Under the pieces are notes generated by a model that ran no database searches, was not told the origin of the DNA, and worked only from the letters and a program-made list of their open reading frames with translations. Of a stretch of DNA of 12,802 bases, positions 6,254-12,801 are shown in pieces. Within the stretch, counting starts at the first letter, position 1. Each line of letters starts with the position of its first letter. The position numbers and the translations under genes were made by a program. Source of the stretch: an uncultured Clostridia bacterium (GTDB taxonomy: Bacteria > Bacillota > Clostridia > Oscillospirales > Acutalibacteraceae); NCBI GenBank assembly GCA_947623765.1, contig CANQIG010000035.1, forward strand, positions 1-12,802. The letters are read 5' to 3'.

Positions 6254-7975
6254 TTATTGCGCCACGGTATAGAGCGCATAGAAATAGCCTTTCCTGTCCA
6301 TCAGATCCTCAAACCTTCCGGATTCGACGATATGGCCGTCTTTTAGGACAAGGATGCCGTCATACTGTTTTAGGAGCGACTCCGCGAACGCGTGCGTGAC
6401 GACGATGCGCGTGATACCGTCCAATTTCAAGATATCGCCGGTCACCTGATACGCCGTCTCGGCGTCCAGCGCCGAAGTCGCTTCATCGGCGAGCAGCACC
6501 GACGACCTTTGCAGGAGGCTCCGGGCGATGGAGATGCGCTGTTTCTCCCCGCCGGAGAGGTTCTTTCCGTTCTCGCCGCACAGATAGTCCCCGCCGCGCT
6601 CGCTGATGAGCCGCGACAGCCCCGAAAGCTCCACGGCCCGATCCACATCGGCGGCCGGGAAGTCCCGAAACATGGTGATGTTGTCGCGAACGGAAGCGTC
6701 GAATACAAACACGTTCTGCTCGACCATGGAAACCAAGGCATACAGGGACTTGCTGCTGACCTCTCTCAGCTCCGCGCCGTCAAAACAGACGGTTCCCTTG
6801 TAGTCATGATGCGACGCCATCAACAGATTCAGAAGCGTGGATTTCCCGCTGCCGGAATTGCCGACGATCGCATAGGACTTTCCCGCCTGAAACTCTATGT
6901 TGATGTCATGCAGGACCTCATTTCCCTGCTCGTAGGCGAAGTGAAGATCACGGACCGAAATGCCGTGTTCCAGACGGTTGGGGATGTCTTTTCCCTCGTC
7001 GCGGACGTTTAACGCCAACGTCCGCGCCATTTTGTCAACGAGGCCGAGCGCCGCCCGGCGGCCCGCCAGAAGCTCCGGCATTTGGCTGACGACCGTGATC
7101 ACCGCGCCGGTCAAGTCCATAAATAGAAACAGGATGCCCGGCGTAATGCCCCAGCCCAGATACGCCAGCACCGCGCCGGCGAGAAATGTCCCCATCTGCG
7201 CGGAAAAACCAGCGATGCCGCCGATCATTCCGAGAAGAACGATAATCCTCCGCCTCCGGCATTTCGCGGTCTCCACCGCCGCGCTGCTCTGCTCCAACAG
7301 GCGGAGAACGGCGCCCTCCGCGCGGAAGCTCTTGATCACGGAGAAGCCGCCGAGGATGTCCTTGAGGGAGGCGGTAAATTCGCCGTTCTTCTCCGACACG
7401 GCTTTCTCTGCCCTCTTCATACGCGCCCCCTCCCGCATGGAGGCGAGGAGCGGCAGCGCGCAAAGGACTATGGCAACGGCGGCAAGGAGCGGGCTGTATA
7501 GAATCATCAAGACGGTTGCGCCGGCCGCCCATACGGTGTTGAATACGATCATATACTGCTTTTCAAGATAATTTACTTCGATAGAAGTCAAATCATTGGA
7601 GAACATCGAAAGATATACGCCCGAATCCTCGCTTTGAAACGTGGCGATGTTTTTTCGCACCAATTTATCAAAGGCGAAGTTCTTAAACTGTGTCATCGCC
7701 TTTTTCATAAAGCGTGGTTCGGATAAGGAATCGAGCCCTTTCAGCGGGATGACCGCAAGGATCAACCCGATGGTCAGAAAAGTCAGCGTACCGAGAGAAA
7801 GAGCCCCCTCTAAGCCGGAAATGTTGTCGACGAGCTTCTTGATCAGCCAAGCGACCGCTAAATTCAACACGCCAAACAGAACCGACGTGGCGAGCATCAT
7901 AAAATATGCCGCCTTATTGTCCTTGAAAAACTTTGAGACATACGCCTTTCGGAGAGATCCTCTGTTATTCTTCAT
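6254..7975 (-). CDS. ABC exporter, fused membrane and ATPase domains
   Basis: This 573-residue half-transporter of the ABC exporter (type IV) class should act as a dimer. About six helices lie in residues 23-300 (approximately 23-45, 59-80, two within 141-180, 246-272, 277-300). The ATPase domain has Walker A GNSGSGKST at 372-380, Q-loop Gln420, signature LSGGE at 473-477, Walker B VLLADE at 493-498, D-loop SALD and H-loop His528. Length is normal for the family, and no N-terminal C39 peptidase domain is present, so it does not itself trim a leader peptide. Its ATG overlaps the end of the XRE regulator gene by 11 nt and has a GGGAGG site (7985-7990) inside that gene, implying translational coupling. 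Substrate unknown; a peptide or drug is plausible. No clear terminator follows its stop. Confidence 0.92.
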   Translation of the reverse strand: MKNNRGSLRKAYVSKFFKDNKAAYFMMLATSVLFGVLNLAVAWLIKKLVDNISGLEGALSLGTLTFLTIGLILAVIPLKGLDSLSEPRFMKKAMTQFKNFAFDKLVRKNIATFQSEDSGVYLSMFSNDLTSIEVNYLEKQYMIVFNTVWAAGATVLMILYSPLLAAVAIVLCALPLLASMREGARMKRAEKAVSEKNGEFTASLKDILGGFSVIKSFRAEGAVLRLLEQSSAAVETAKCRRRRIIVLLGMIGGIAGFSAQMGTFLAGAVLAYLGWGITPGILFLFMDLTGAVITVVSQMPELLAGRRAALGLVDKMARTLALNVRDEGKDIPNRLEHGISVRDLHFAYEQGNEVLHDINIEFQAGKSYAIVGNSGSGKSTLLNLLMASHHDYKGTVCFDGAELREVSSKSLYALVSMVEQNVFVFDASVRDNITMFRDFPAADVDRAVELSGLSRLISERGGDYLCGENGKNLSGGEKQRISIARSLLQRSSVLLADEATSALDAETAYQVTGDILKLDGITRIVVTHAFAESLLKQYDGILVLKDGHIVESGRFEDLMDRKGYFYALYTVAQ

Positions 7976-9038
7976 TTTGGAGTTCCTCCCACATCCTGCC
8001 GAGGGATTCGTTTTCCAGAGATTCTACCGTTTTGGCGGCTGTTTCCGCTGCGGTGCTGCCCAAATCGTCGAACGCGATCTGCTGTTTTCCCGTGCTTACA
8101 AAGCGCAGGGTGTCCGCGGAATAGTCGGGGGCTTTGTCAAATGCCTCCGCCAGCTGTTTCGCCGCCAACAGGGAAGCGCGGGCATCGGCCGGTTTTCCCA
8201 GCTTCCACTGCGCATGGGCGAGACAGATACGGAAGCTCACGCAGGGCTTGTCGAACAGATCGCTTTTCCCCTCCAATTTCAGACCCGCGAAATAATCCAG
8301 CGCCAGCTTGAGAATCGAAGCGCCCGAGGCATAGTCGTCCCGCTTGAAGTACACGTTCACAAAGCCGTTGACGACCCGGATCAGCATTGCCGAGACCGAG
8401 ACGAGCGCCGTGGAAAGGTATTCCACCGCTTCGTCGGGGCGATTGCAGAAGCACACCAGCGTCTGGCCGGTCACGTCGTCGTAGATGCCGCGGGGGTTGT
8501 TCTTCTTGAGCATTTCCAGCGCTTTTTCCTCTTCGCCGAGCTCGGAATACGCGCCAGCCAAATCATAGGCGATGGAAAGCTCGCCGATCTTGGGGTCGGT
8601 ATTCTGCCCCAGCAAAAGGATCGCGCGCTCCATCAGTTCGATGGAACGGCGAAGCAGCGGCTTCTCGCTGCGCATCAGCCCAAACAGGTAGTAGAGCTGT
8701 GCGCTTTGGTACACGATGTCAAAGCAGTTTGGATAGCGGAGCAGCGCCTTTTCGGCCTCGGCCAGCCCGGCCCTGTCCCTGCTGCGCAGATATTCTTTGA
8801 GCCGGGCGGCTGTATCGCTCTGCTTATTGCTTTTCACCGTGTAGCCGAGCAGGACATCCACCGAGGTATCAAACAGGTCGGCGAGTTCCACGAGCAGCGC
8901 CAGATCGGGCGCGGATAAGTTCGCCTCCCATTTGTAGACCGCCCCGACGGTGACGCCCAGCGCATCCGCCAGCTGCTGCTGTGTCAATCCGCGCGCCTTT
9001 CGGAACGCGCGAATGGTATCGGCCAGATTTATTTTCAT
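7965..9038 (-). CDS. XRE-family regulator with helical (TPR-like) C-terminal domain
   Basis: This is a 357-residue protein. Residues about 5-66 form a classic XRE helix-turn-helix (LTQQQLADALGVTVGAVYKWE as the recognition region, followed by PDLALLVELADLFDTSVDVLLGY). Residues about 75-345 are almost entirely helical with TPR-like pairs (for example IAYDLAGAYSELGEEEKALEML at about 185-206). This HTH-plus-TPR layout is that of RRNPP-type regulators such as Rgg and PlcR, which bind small peptides, but the helical domain also occurs in regulators with no known ligand. The ATG is preceded by GGGAGG 7 bp upstream. The gene overlaps the ABC exporter start by 11 nt, so regulator and exporter are made from one message. 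An inverted repeat beside its own -35 suggests autoregulation. Confidence 0.88.
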   Translation of the reverse strand: MKINLADTIRAFRKARGLTQQQLADALGVTVGAVYKWEANLSAPDLALLVELADLFDTSVDVLLGYTVKSNKQSDTAARLKEYLRSRDRAGLAEAEKALLRYPNCFDIVYQSAQLYYLFGLMRSEKPLLRRSIELMERAILLLGQNTDPKIGELSIAYDLAGAYSELGEEEKALEMLKKNNPRGIYDDVTGQTLVCFCNRPDEAVEYLSTALVSVSAMLIRVVNGFVNVYFKRDDYASGASILKLALDYFAGLKLEGKSDLFDKPCVSFRICLAHAQWKLGKPADARASLLAAKQLAEAFDKAPDYSADTLRFVSTGKQQIAFDDLGSTAAETAAKTVESLENESLGRMWEELQNEE

Positions 9039-9071
9039 TGCAAATCCTCCCTAGATCTCGTATTTGAGAAT

Positions 9072-9100
9072 ATTATACCGGCTTTTTTCTTATTTTTGAA
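9072..9100 (-). promoter_or_regulatory. Promoter of the regulator-exporter operon
   Basis: A perfect TATAAT (complement of 9072-9077) follows TTCAAA (complement of 9095-9100, four of six consensus bases) at 17-bp spacing. The predicted start is near 9065, about 26 nt before the regulator ATG. The weak -35 beside a repeat pair fits an activated promoter. Confidence 0.65.
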
Positions 9101-9147
9101 CACACCGTTCGTATAATTCAGAGGGAAATAATTATACCGTTCGTGTG
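9101..9147. promoter_or_regulatory. Paired 18-bp inverted elements, likely operator
   Basis: CACACCGTTCGTATAATT (9101-9118) and AATTATACCGTTCGTGTG (9130-9147) face each other across 11 bp. The outer CACAC and inner TATAATT segments are exact inverted repeats, while the ACCGTTCGT core (9104-9112 and 9136-9144) is repeated directly with a 32-bp period. The pair abuts the -35 of the regulator promoter on its upstream side, the usual place for an activator. The downstream XRE protein is the obvious candidate to bind it. Confidence 0.6.
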
Positions 9148-9182
9148 GGTCCGGTTCGGTTTATGTGACTACGAAGACAATA

Positions 9183-9224
9183 AAAAAGCCCTCTCTGATC
9201 ATCCATGATCAGAAAGAGCTTTTT
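9183..9224 (-). terminator. Intrinsic terminator of the zinc-ribbon gene
   Basis: Read on the minus strand, a 19-bp stem closes with only two G-U wobbles around a four-base loop (TCTGATCA/TGATCAGA core) and ends in TTTTTT. It lies about 95 bp after the zinc-ribbon stop. The interval between the stop and the stem (9225-9319) shows no gene. Confidence 0.8.
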
Positions 9225-9319
9225 GCACCCGAAACCGTCAGCAGACAGGTGATAAAATTGATTCGTTCCTATCTCGATCGACCTGAACAGTCCGGACGTT
9301 TTTCGGCTTGCGCTCCGGT

Positions 9320-9793
9320 TCAGCGGAGGAACGGGAGCGCGCCGAGGATCGGAGCTTCCTTCGCCTGTCCCATGCAGACCTGCACGAAGCAGATGATCCG
9401 CACTACAAACAGGATGACCTCGCAGACCGCCGCCGCGATGGGGGTGACGATCGTCCAGATCAGGAGGATCGCCGCGACGCCGAGGATCGCGGAGACGACC
9501 TCCAGTTTCAGCGCCTGACGGGCGTGGAACGCCGCGTATTTGGAGTCCCGCGCGGCGAGCAGCGCGACGATCACGCCGAGCACGCCGAGCACATACGGCG
9601 CCATGGCGACGACCTTGTTCTGCGAAATATCCGCGGGATCGAACTCAGCGGTGAAGTCCTTTTGGCGGACCGCCTTCTGAACGGCCGCGACCGGGGCGCT
9701 CTGCGGCGGCTGTGCGCCGACCGGCGCGCCGCACGTCGGGCAGTGCGTCCAGCCCTCCTGCACCTGTGTGCCGCAGTTTCGACAAAATGCCAT
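9320..9793 (-). CDS. Zinc-ribbon membrane protein, DUF4870/Tic20-like
   Basis: The protein has 157 residues. The N-terminus is a zinc ribbon with two CxxCG knuckles (FCRNCG at 3-8 and HCPTCG at 17-22). A Pro/Ala/Gln linker follows, then a three-helix membrane domain (about 60-80, 98-117, 120-140). The AFHARQALKLE motif before the second helix is typical of the DUF4870/Tic20-like group (the form there being RFHAxQ). The biochemical role of such proteins is unknown. Start: ATG at 9793 with AAAGGAT upstream. It is transcribed alone from the promoter at 9856-9884 and diverges from the first C39-like gene. Confidence 0.85.
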   Translation of the reverse strand: MAFCRNCGTQVQEGWTHCPTCGAPVGAQPPQSAPVAAVQKAVRQKDFTAEFDPADISQNKVVAMAPYVLGVLGVIVALLAARDSKYAAFHARQALKLEVVSAILGVAAILLIWTIVTPIAAAVCEVILFVVRIICFVQVCMGQAKEAPILGALPFLR

Positions 9794-9816
9794 GATCCAT
9801 CATCCTTTCCAAGAGT

Positions 9817-9849
9817 GCGCGGGTTCTCCCGCGCGGGGACCGTTGTCCC
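9817..9849 (-). promoter_or_regulatory. Two-hairpin leader of the zinc-ribbon mRNA
   Basis: On the minus strand the leader begins almost at the predicted start with GGGAC-AACG-GTCCC (9836-9849). It is followed directly by GCGCGGG-AGAA-CCCGCGC (9817-9834). Both stems are perfect and both loops have four bases. They precede the ribosome site. No T-tract follows, so attenuation by simple termination is unlikely. Confidence 0.5.
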
Positions 9850-9855
9850 AATTTG

Positions 9856-9884
9856 ATTATACATCCTGTCTTTGCACTTGTAAA
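9856..9884 (-). promoter_or_regulatory. Promoter of the zinc-ribbon gene
   Basis: TTTACA (complement of 9879-9884) and TATAAT (complement of 9856-9861) are 17 bp apart. A 5-bp inverted repeat (CACTT/AAGTG) overlaps the -35. Confidence 0.75.
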
Positions 9885-9915
9885 GTGAAAATTTGATGAA
9901 AAATGCCGTTCGGTA

Positions 9916-9944
9916 TCGACTTTTGCAGCTTCCCGGTATATAAT
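9916..9944 (+). promoter_or_regulatory. Promoter of the first C39-like gene
   Basis: TCGACT at 9916-9921 and TATAAT at 9939-9944 are 17 bp apart. The -10 contains the ATG at 9943, which therefore cannot be the translation start. This places the real start at 9979. Confidence 0.65.
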
Positions 9945-9978
9945 GGAAACGGATCGGTCAGACGGAGGCGATGGAAAC

Positions 9979-10923
9979 ATGGAGATCCGGACCAAACTCT
10001 TGCGGCGGTTCCTGCTCTCCGCCGGGACCGCGTTTTGCTTCGGCGTGCTTGCCGCGGCGCTCCTCCTCCCCGGTGCGCCGACGGAAACGTTCCCGCAGCC
10101 TGCGGCGCAGACCGCCGCGGCACCCGTTTCTCCGGAAAGGAACGCTGTCGAAGACCGCGCGGCACGTCCGCCCGAAGAGGAGGCGGTCGTCTACGCCGTG
10201 CGGATCGAACCGGAGCCGACGGCGACGCCCGCCCCCACCGCCGCCCCCGAGGATGGAGCGCAAAAAGAAGAGAAGAAGGAAGCGGAAAAGAAGAAAAAGT
10301 CGAAAAAGAAAGACGGCGTCCTTTTGGAGGTCGAGAACCTCTCGCAGCTCCCGGACTACCCCACGGGCTGCGAGACCGTCAGCGCGGCGATGCTCTGCAG
10401 CTTTTACGGGCTCTCCTTTGACCCGGACGTCTTCATCAAGTCCTATCTGCCGATGCAGGAGGCGCCGCACGACGAGGGCGGCTGGTGGGTCGGCGGGGAT
10501 ATGTGGGAGGCGTTCCTCGGCGACCCGCGCACCGACTATGGGTGGGGCTGCTACGCGACGGCGCTCGCGCCCGCGCTCTCCGCGTATCTGGAGGAGAGCG
10601 GGTACCGCGCCGAGGCGGTCGTCGGGAAGGAGCTCTCGGAGATTGTCTCCGAGACGCTGGACAAGGGACGCCCGGCGCTGCTCTGGGGGACGATCGACAT
10701 GGTGCAGGGCGCCATCCGGCACGTCTGGACGGTGCGCGGCACGACGGAAACGCGGTCCTGGGTCTACCCCATGCACTGTATGCTCCTTGTGGGCTACGAC
10801 GAAGACAGTTATCTGTTCAACGATCCGCTGAAAGGCGAAACGGTCTCCTACCCGAAAGCGGATGTGGAGGCGGCGTATAAGATCCAGCGCAAGCAGGCGC
10901 TGCTCCTTCGCCCCATCGACTGA
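9979..10923 (+). CDS. Membrane-anchored C39-like cysteine-protease-fold protein 1
   Basis: This 314-residue protein has a basic N-terminus (RTKLLRR) and one hydrophobic segment at about 11-31. A Pro/Ala/Thr/Glu-rich spacer (about 32-95) and a Lys/Glu block at 96-112 follow. From about 113 comes a C39-like (papain-fold, Peptidase_C39_2) domain. Probable active site: Gln123, Cys131 in YPTGCETVSA, His266 in YPMHCMLLVGYD and Asp282 in FNDPL. It should face the cell exterior, tethered or released by signal peptidase; no lipobox or LPxTG is seen. ATG 9979 is preferred over the in-frame ATG 9943 because the latter lies inside the -10 box and GGAGG lies at 9964-9968. It is a close paralog of the gene at 11308. 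Substrate unknown. Confidence 0.85.
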   Translation: MEIRTKLLRRFLLSAGTAFCFGVLAAALLLPGAPTETFPQPAAQTAAAPVSPERNAVEDRAARPPEEEAVVYAVRIEPEPTATPAPTAAPEDGAQKEEKKEAEKKKKSKKKDGVLLEVENLSQLPDYPTGCETVSAAMLCSFYGLSFDPDVFIKSYLPMQEAPHDEGGWWVGGDMWEAFLGDPRTDYGWGCYATALAPALSAYLEESGYRAEAVVGKELSEIVSETLDKGRPALLWGTIDMVQGAIRHVWTVRGTTETRSWVYPMHCMLLVGYDEDSYLFNDPLKGETVSYPKADVEAAYKIQRKQALLLRPID

Positions 10924-10955
10924 AAAGATCCCGGGAAAAGCGCCCGGGATCTTTT
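10923..10955 (+). terminator. Intrinsic terminator after C39-like gene 1
   Basis: A perfect 13-bp stem (AAAAGATCCCGGG with CCCGGGATCTTTT) has a 7-nt loop and ends in TTTT. The stem's first base is the last base of the stop codon. It separates the two paralogs into independent transcripts. Confidence 0.85.
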
Positions 10956-11009
10956 GCATTTCTTTTGCAAAACTTTTACGGTTTCCTGCGGACTTTTCGC
11001 GGGGGGATG

Positions 11010-11018
11010 TGGTATAAT
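11010..11018 (+). promoter_or_regulatory. Extended -10 promoter of C39-like gene 2
   Basis: TGGTATAAT at 11010-11018 fits the extended -10 form TGnTATAAT; no good -35 is visible at 16-18 bp. The predicted start (about 11025) falls within the loop of the first array unit, leaving a leader of about 280 nt. Confidence 0.55.
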
Positions 11019-11251
11019 CTCCGCAAGGGCAGCGGAGATATATAGTAATCTCCGCAAGGACGGCGGGGATATGAAATGATCTCCACAGGGACAGCGGGGA
11101 TATGCAGTAATCTCCGCAAGGGCGGCGGGATATGAAATCCTCTCCACAGGGGCGGCGGGATATGAAATCCTCTCCACAGGGACGGCGGGGATATGAAATT
11201 CTCTCCACAGGGACAGCGGGAATATGAAGAATCTCTGCAAGGACGGCGGGG
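11013..11251 (+). repeat. Eight-unit 30/31-bp hairpin repeat array
   Basis: Eight adjacent units share the form ATATGAAATnnTCTCC then RCARGGRCRGCGGGG. The TCTC anchor recurs at 11018, 11049, 11080, 11111, 11141, 11171, 11202 and 11232, a period of 30 or 31 bp with no spacers. In unit 1, ATCTCCGC (11017-11024) and GCGGAGAT (11032-11039) make a perfect 8-bp hairpin. Unit 2 keeps it with one G-U pair; others keep it partly. The array fills most of the leader between the promoter and C39-like gene 2. Confidence 0.88.
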
Positions 11252-11307
11252 AATGCTCCCGGGGCGCTCGGGAAACCATGAACGCGGAGAAAAAGGAGGC
11301 GGACTGT

Positions 11308-12015
11308 ATGCGCGCGGAGAGAAAGAAAAAGCACCGGATCTTGAGGCTCGCGGCGGCGCTCCTCACGGGGTGGGCCGTGGCGGCGTTCCTCTGCCGCGCG
11401 GCGAAACCGACGCTCCTCGACGTACCGTACCGCTCGCAGCTCCCGGACTACCCCACGGGCTGCGAGACCGTCAGCGCGGCGATGCTCTGCAGTTTTTACG
11501 GCATTCCCTTCGACACGGAGCGGTTCGTGGAGGACTTCCTGCCGCGCGCGGAGGAGCCGCACGAGGAGGCGGACGGCTGGGTCGGCGGCGATATGTGGGA
11601 ATCGTTCCTCGGCGACCCGCGCAGCGAGGACGGCTGGGGCTGCTACGCGACGGCGCTCTCCCCCGCGCTCACCGCGTATATCGAGGGCAGCGGGTACCGC
11701 GCCGAGACCGTCCAAGGGGTGGAGCTCTCGACGCTCGCCGAAAAGACCGTCGGCGCGGGGATCCCGGTGCTCCTCTGGGTGACGATCGGGATGGAGACGC
11801 CGCGCGAGACGGCGACCTGGATGGTCAGCGCCACGGGCGAGAGCCGGACGTGGATCTACCCCATGCACTGCGCGGTCCTGATCGGGTACGACCTCGGAGG
11901 CTACATCTTCCACGACCCCCTCTCCGGCGCGCGGGTCCGCTACCCGAAGCGCCGCGTGGAGGCGGCTTACGACGCGCTGTACCGGCAGGCGGTCGTGCTG
12001 GTTCCGGAGGGATGA
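11308..12015 (+). CDS. Membrane-anchored C39-like cysteine-protease-fold protein 2
   Basis: This 235-residue paralog of the upstream C39-like protein lacks the long spacer and Lys/Glu block. It has a basic N-terminus (MRAERKKKHR), one hydrophobic segment (about 11-31), then the catalytic domain with LLDVPYRSQLPDYPTGC: Gln44, Cys52, His187 in YPMHCAVLIGYD and Asp203 in FHDPL. The expected triad is complete, although the residue before the Asp is His instead of Asn. The ATG at 11308 has AAGGAGG at 11293-11299 with 8-bp spacing. In-frame ATGs at 11224 and 11278 lack such a site and 11224 lies in the repeat array. A 60-nt stretch around the active-site Cys (11433-11492) is identical to 10341-10400 of the paralog. 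Expressed from the promoter at 11010 through the hairpin array. Role unknown; surface or secreted hydrolase likely. Confidence 0.87.
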   Translation: MRAERKKKHRILRLAAALLTGWAVAAFLCRAAKPTLLDVPYRSQLPDYPTGCETVSAAMLCSFYGIPFDTERFVEDFLPRAEEPHEEADGWVGGDMWESFLGDPRSEDGWGCYATALSPALTAYIEGSGYRAETVQGVELSTLAEKTVGAGIPVLLWVTIGMETPRETATWMVSATGESRTWIYPMHCAVLIGYDLGGYIFHDPLSGARVRYPKRRVEAAYDALYRQAVVLVPEG

Positions 12016-12078
12016 GGCGCAAGGCGGAGAAGGAAAAAGGCTCGAAACGGAATGGAGGCTGCCGGTTTGGCGGCCTCC
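11977..12078 (+). repeat. Segmental duplication, left copy
   Basis: The last 39 nt of C39-like gene 2, its 3' untranslated region and terminator stem recur at 12171-12272. The two copies are 194 bp apart, equal in length (102 nt), and differ at six positions by my count (about 94 percent identity). Confidence 0.92.
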
Positions 12079-12089
12079 CGACTTTTTTT
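12054..12089 (+). terminator. Intrinsic terminator after C39-like gene 2
   Basis: GGAGGCTGCC and GGCGGCCTCC form a 10-bp stem (one G-U pair) with loop GGTTT. A short CGAC gap and seven Ts follow at 12083-12089. Confidence 0.85.
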
Positions 12090-12170
12090 GTATTGGTGAG
12101 CCATGCTGCGGGGACGCAGAGAAGCGCGGAGGGGTCATGTGGCGGGGATGTTGAGAAAATCCGCGCAACA

Positions 12171-12209
12171 CTGTACCGGCAAGCGGTCGTGCTGGTTCCA
12201 GAGGGATGA
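12171..12209 (+). pseudogene. Relic of a third C39-like gene (C-terminal 12 codons)
   Basis: The segment encodes LYRQAVVLVPEG and a TGA, exactly the last 12 residues of C39-like protein 2. The two base differences in this coding part (CAG to CAA, CCG to CCA) are both silent. Nothing resembling the rest of the gene precedes it: 12090-12170 shows no similarity that I can see. It is most simply the stub left after a tandem paralog was deleted, or an incomplete duplication. Confidence 0.7.
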
Positions 12210-12272
12210 GGCGCAAGGCGGAGAAAGAAAAGGGCTCGAAACGGAATGGAGGCTGCCGATTTGGCAGCCTCC
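12171..12272 (+). repeat. Segmental duplication, right copy
   Basis: This is the right copy of the 102-nt duplication. Its terminator stem (12248-12257 with 12263-12272) is a perfect 10-bp GGAGGCTGCC/GGCAGCCTCC but is not followed by a T-tract on the plus strand. It may now serve only as a 3' hairpin for the convergent transporter gene. Confidence 0.9.
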
Positions 12273-12291
12273 GGTTGTTCTGGGTTGCGGG

Positions 12292-12801
12292 TCACGCGTC
12301 GTAGACGCCGAGGATCACGATGCCGACGACGACGGCGGCGACGAAGACGTACTGCCGCTTCGTCAGCTTTTCCTTCATGAAGATGCGCGCGAGGATCGCG
12401 GAGAAGACGCAGTAGCTGGAGATCATCGGCGCGGCGACGATGGCGTTGTCGGCGATCGCGTAGATGTAGAAGAACTGGCCGGCGGTCTCGCAGAGCGCGC
12501 CGAGAGCCTTCTCGCCCTGCTTCTTCACGAGGAACTTCTCGCGGCGGATCAAAGTCAGGTAGAGGAACGCGAGGACGGCGCAGAGGAGGAACATCAGCTC
12601 GTAGGAGGTGTTGGCCTGGAACTCCGCGCTCTCGCCGTAGACCGCCTCCATGTTCTCGAGGACGAAGGTGTCGGCGAAGGTGCCGAGGCCGTCGATGATG
12701 CAGTAGAGCACGGGCAGCAGGAACGCGATGAAGCCCACCTGATACTTCCGGTCGACGACCTCGCCGCGGTAGTAGCGTTCTCGGTCCTCGCCGCGCTTTT
12801 C
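12292..12801 (-). CDS. EamA/DMT-family transporter, C-terminal part
   Basis: An open frame comes in from beyond the right edge and ends at a TGA (complement of 12292-12294), giving the last 170 residues. It starts with a charged loop rich in Arg, Asp and Tyr, then about five helices, including FLLPVLYCIIDGLGTFADTF and a C-terminal EamA repeat (GALCETAGQFFYIYAIADNAIVAAPMIS, then MKEKLTKRQYVFVAAVVVGI). A GTG at 12738 falls inside this coding sequence and is not a good start, because the frame stays open and protein-like upstream of it. The visible part matches the second half of a full-size DMT transporter, in contrast to the half-size EamA gene at 3986. Substrate unknown. Confidence 0.85.
   Translation of the reverse strand, partial: EKRGEDRERYYRGEVVDRKYQVGFIAFLLPVLYCIIDGLGTFADTFVLENMEAVYGESAEFQANTSYELMFLLCAVLAFLYLTLIRREKFLVKKQGEKALGALCETAGQFFYIYAIADNAIVAAPMISSYCVFSAILARIFMKEKLTKRQYVFVAAVVVGIVILGVYDA

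Noticed and set aside
6254..7975. Bacteriocin-processing ABC transporter with a C39 peptidase domain, linked to the C39-like genes
   Set aside because: The exporter has no N-terminal peptidase domain, and the C39-like proteins are separately transcribed, outward-facing and 2 kb away, so a common system is not supported.
9165..9518. Open frame on the plus strand starting beside the regulator promoter
   Set aside because: It crosses the zinc-ribbon terminator and runs antisense into that gene; it has a GTG start and no convincing ribosome site.
11013..11251. Possible CRISPR array in the 30/31-bp repeats
   Set aside because: Units are contiguous with no unique spacers, the repeats vary along their length, and no cas gene is present.
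11224..11307. Earlier in-frame ATGs (11224, 11278) for C39-like protein 2
   Set aside because: No good ribosome site precedes them; 11308 has AAGGAGG at ideal spacing and begins with a normal basic-hydrophobic export signal.
9958..12216. Long open frame (about 750 codons) on the minus strand
   Set aside because: It runs antisense across both C39-like genes, a terminator and the repeat array and has a low-complexity Arg/Pro composition.
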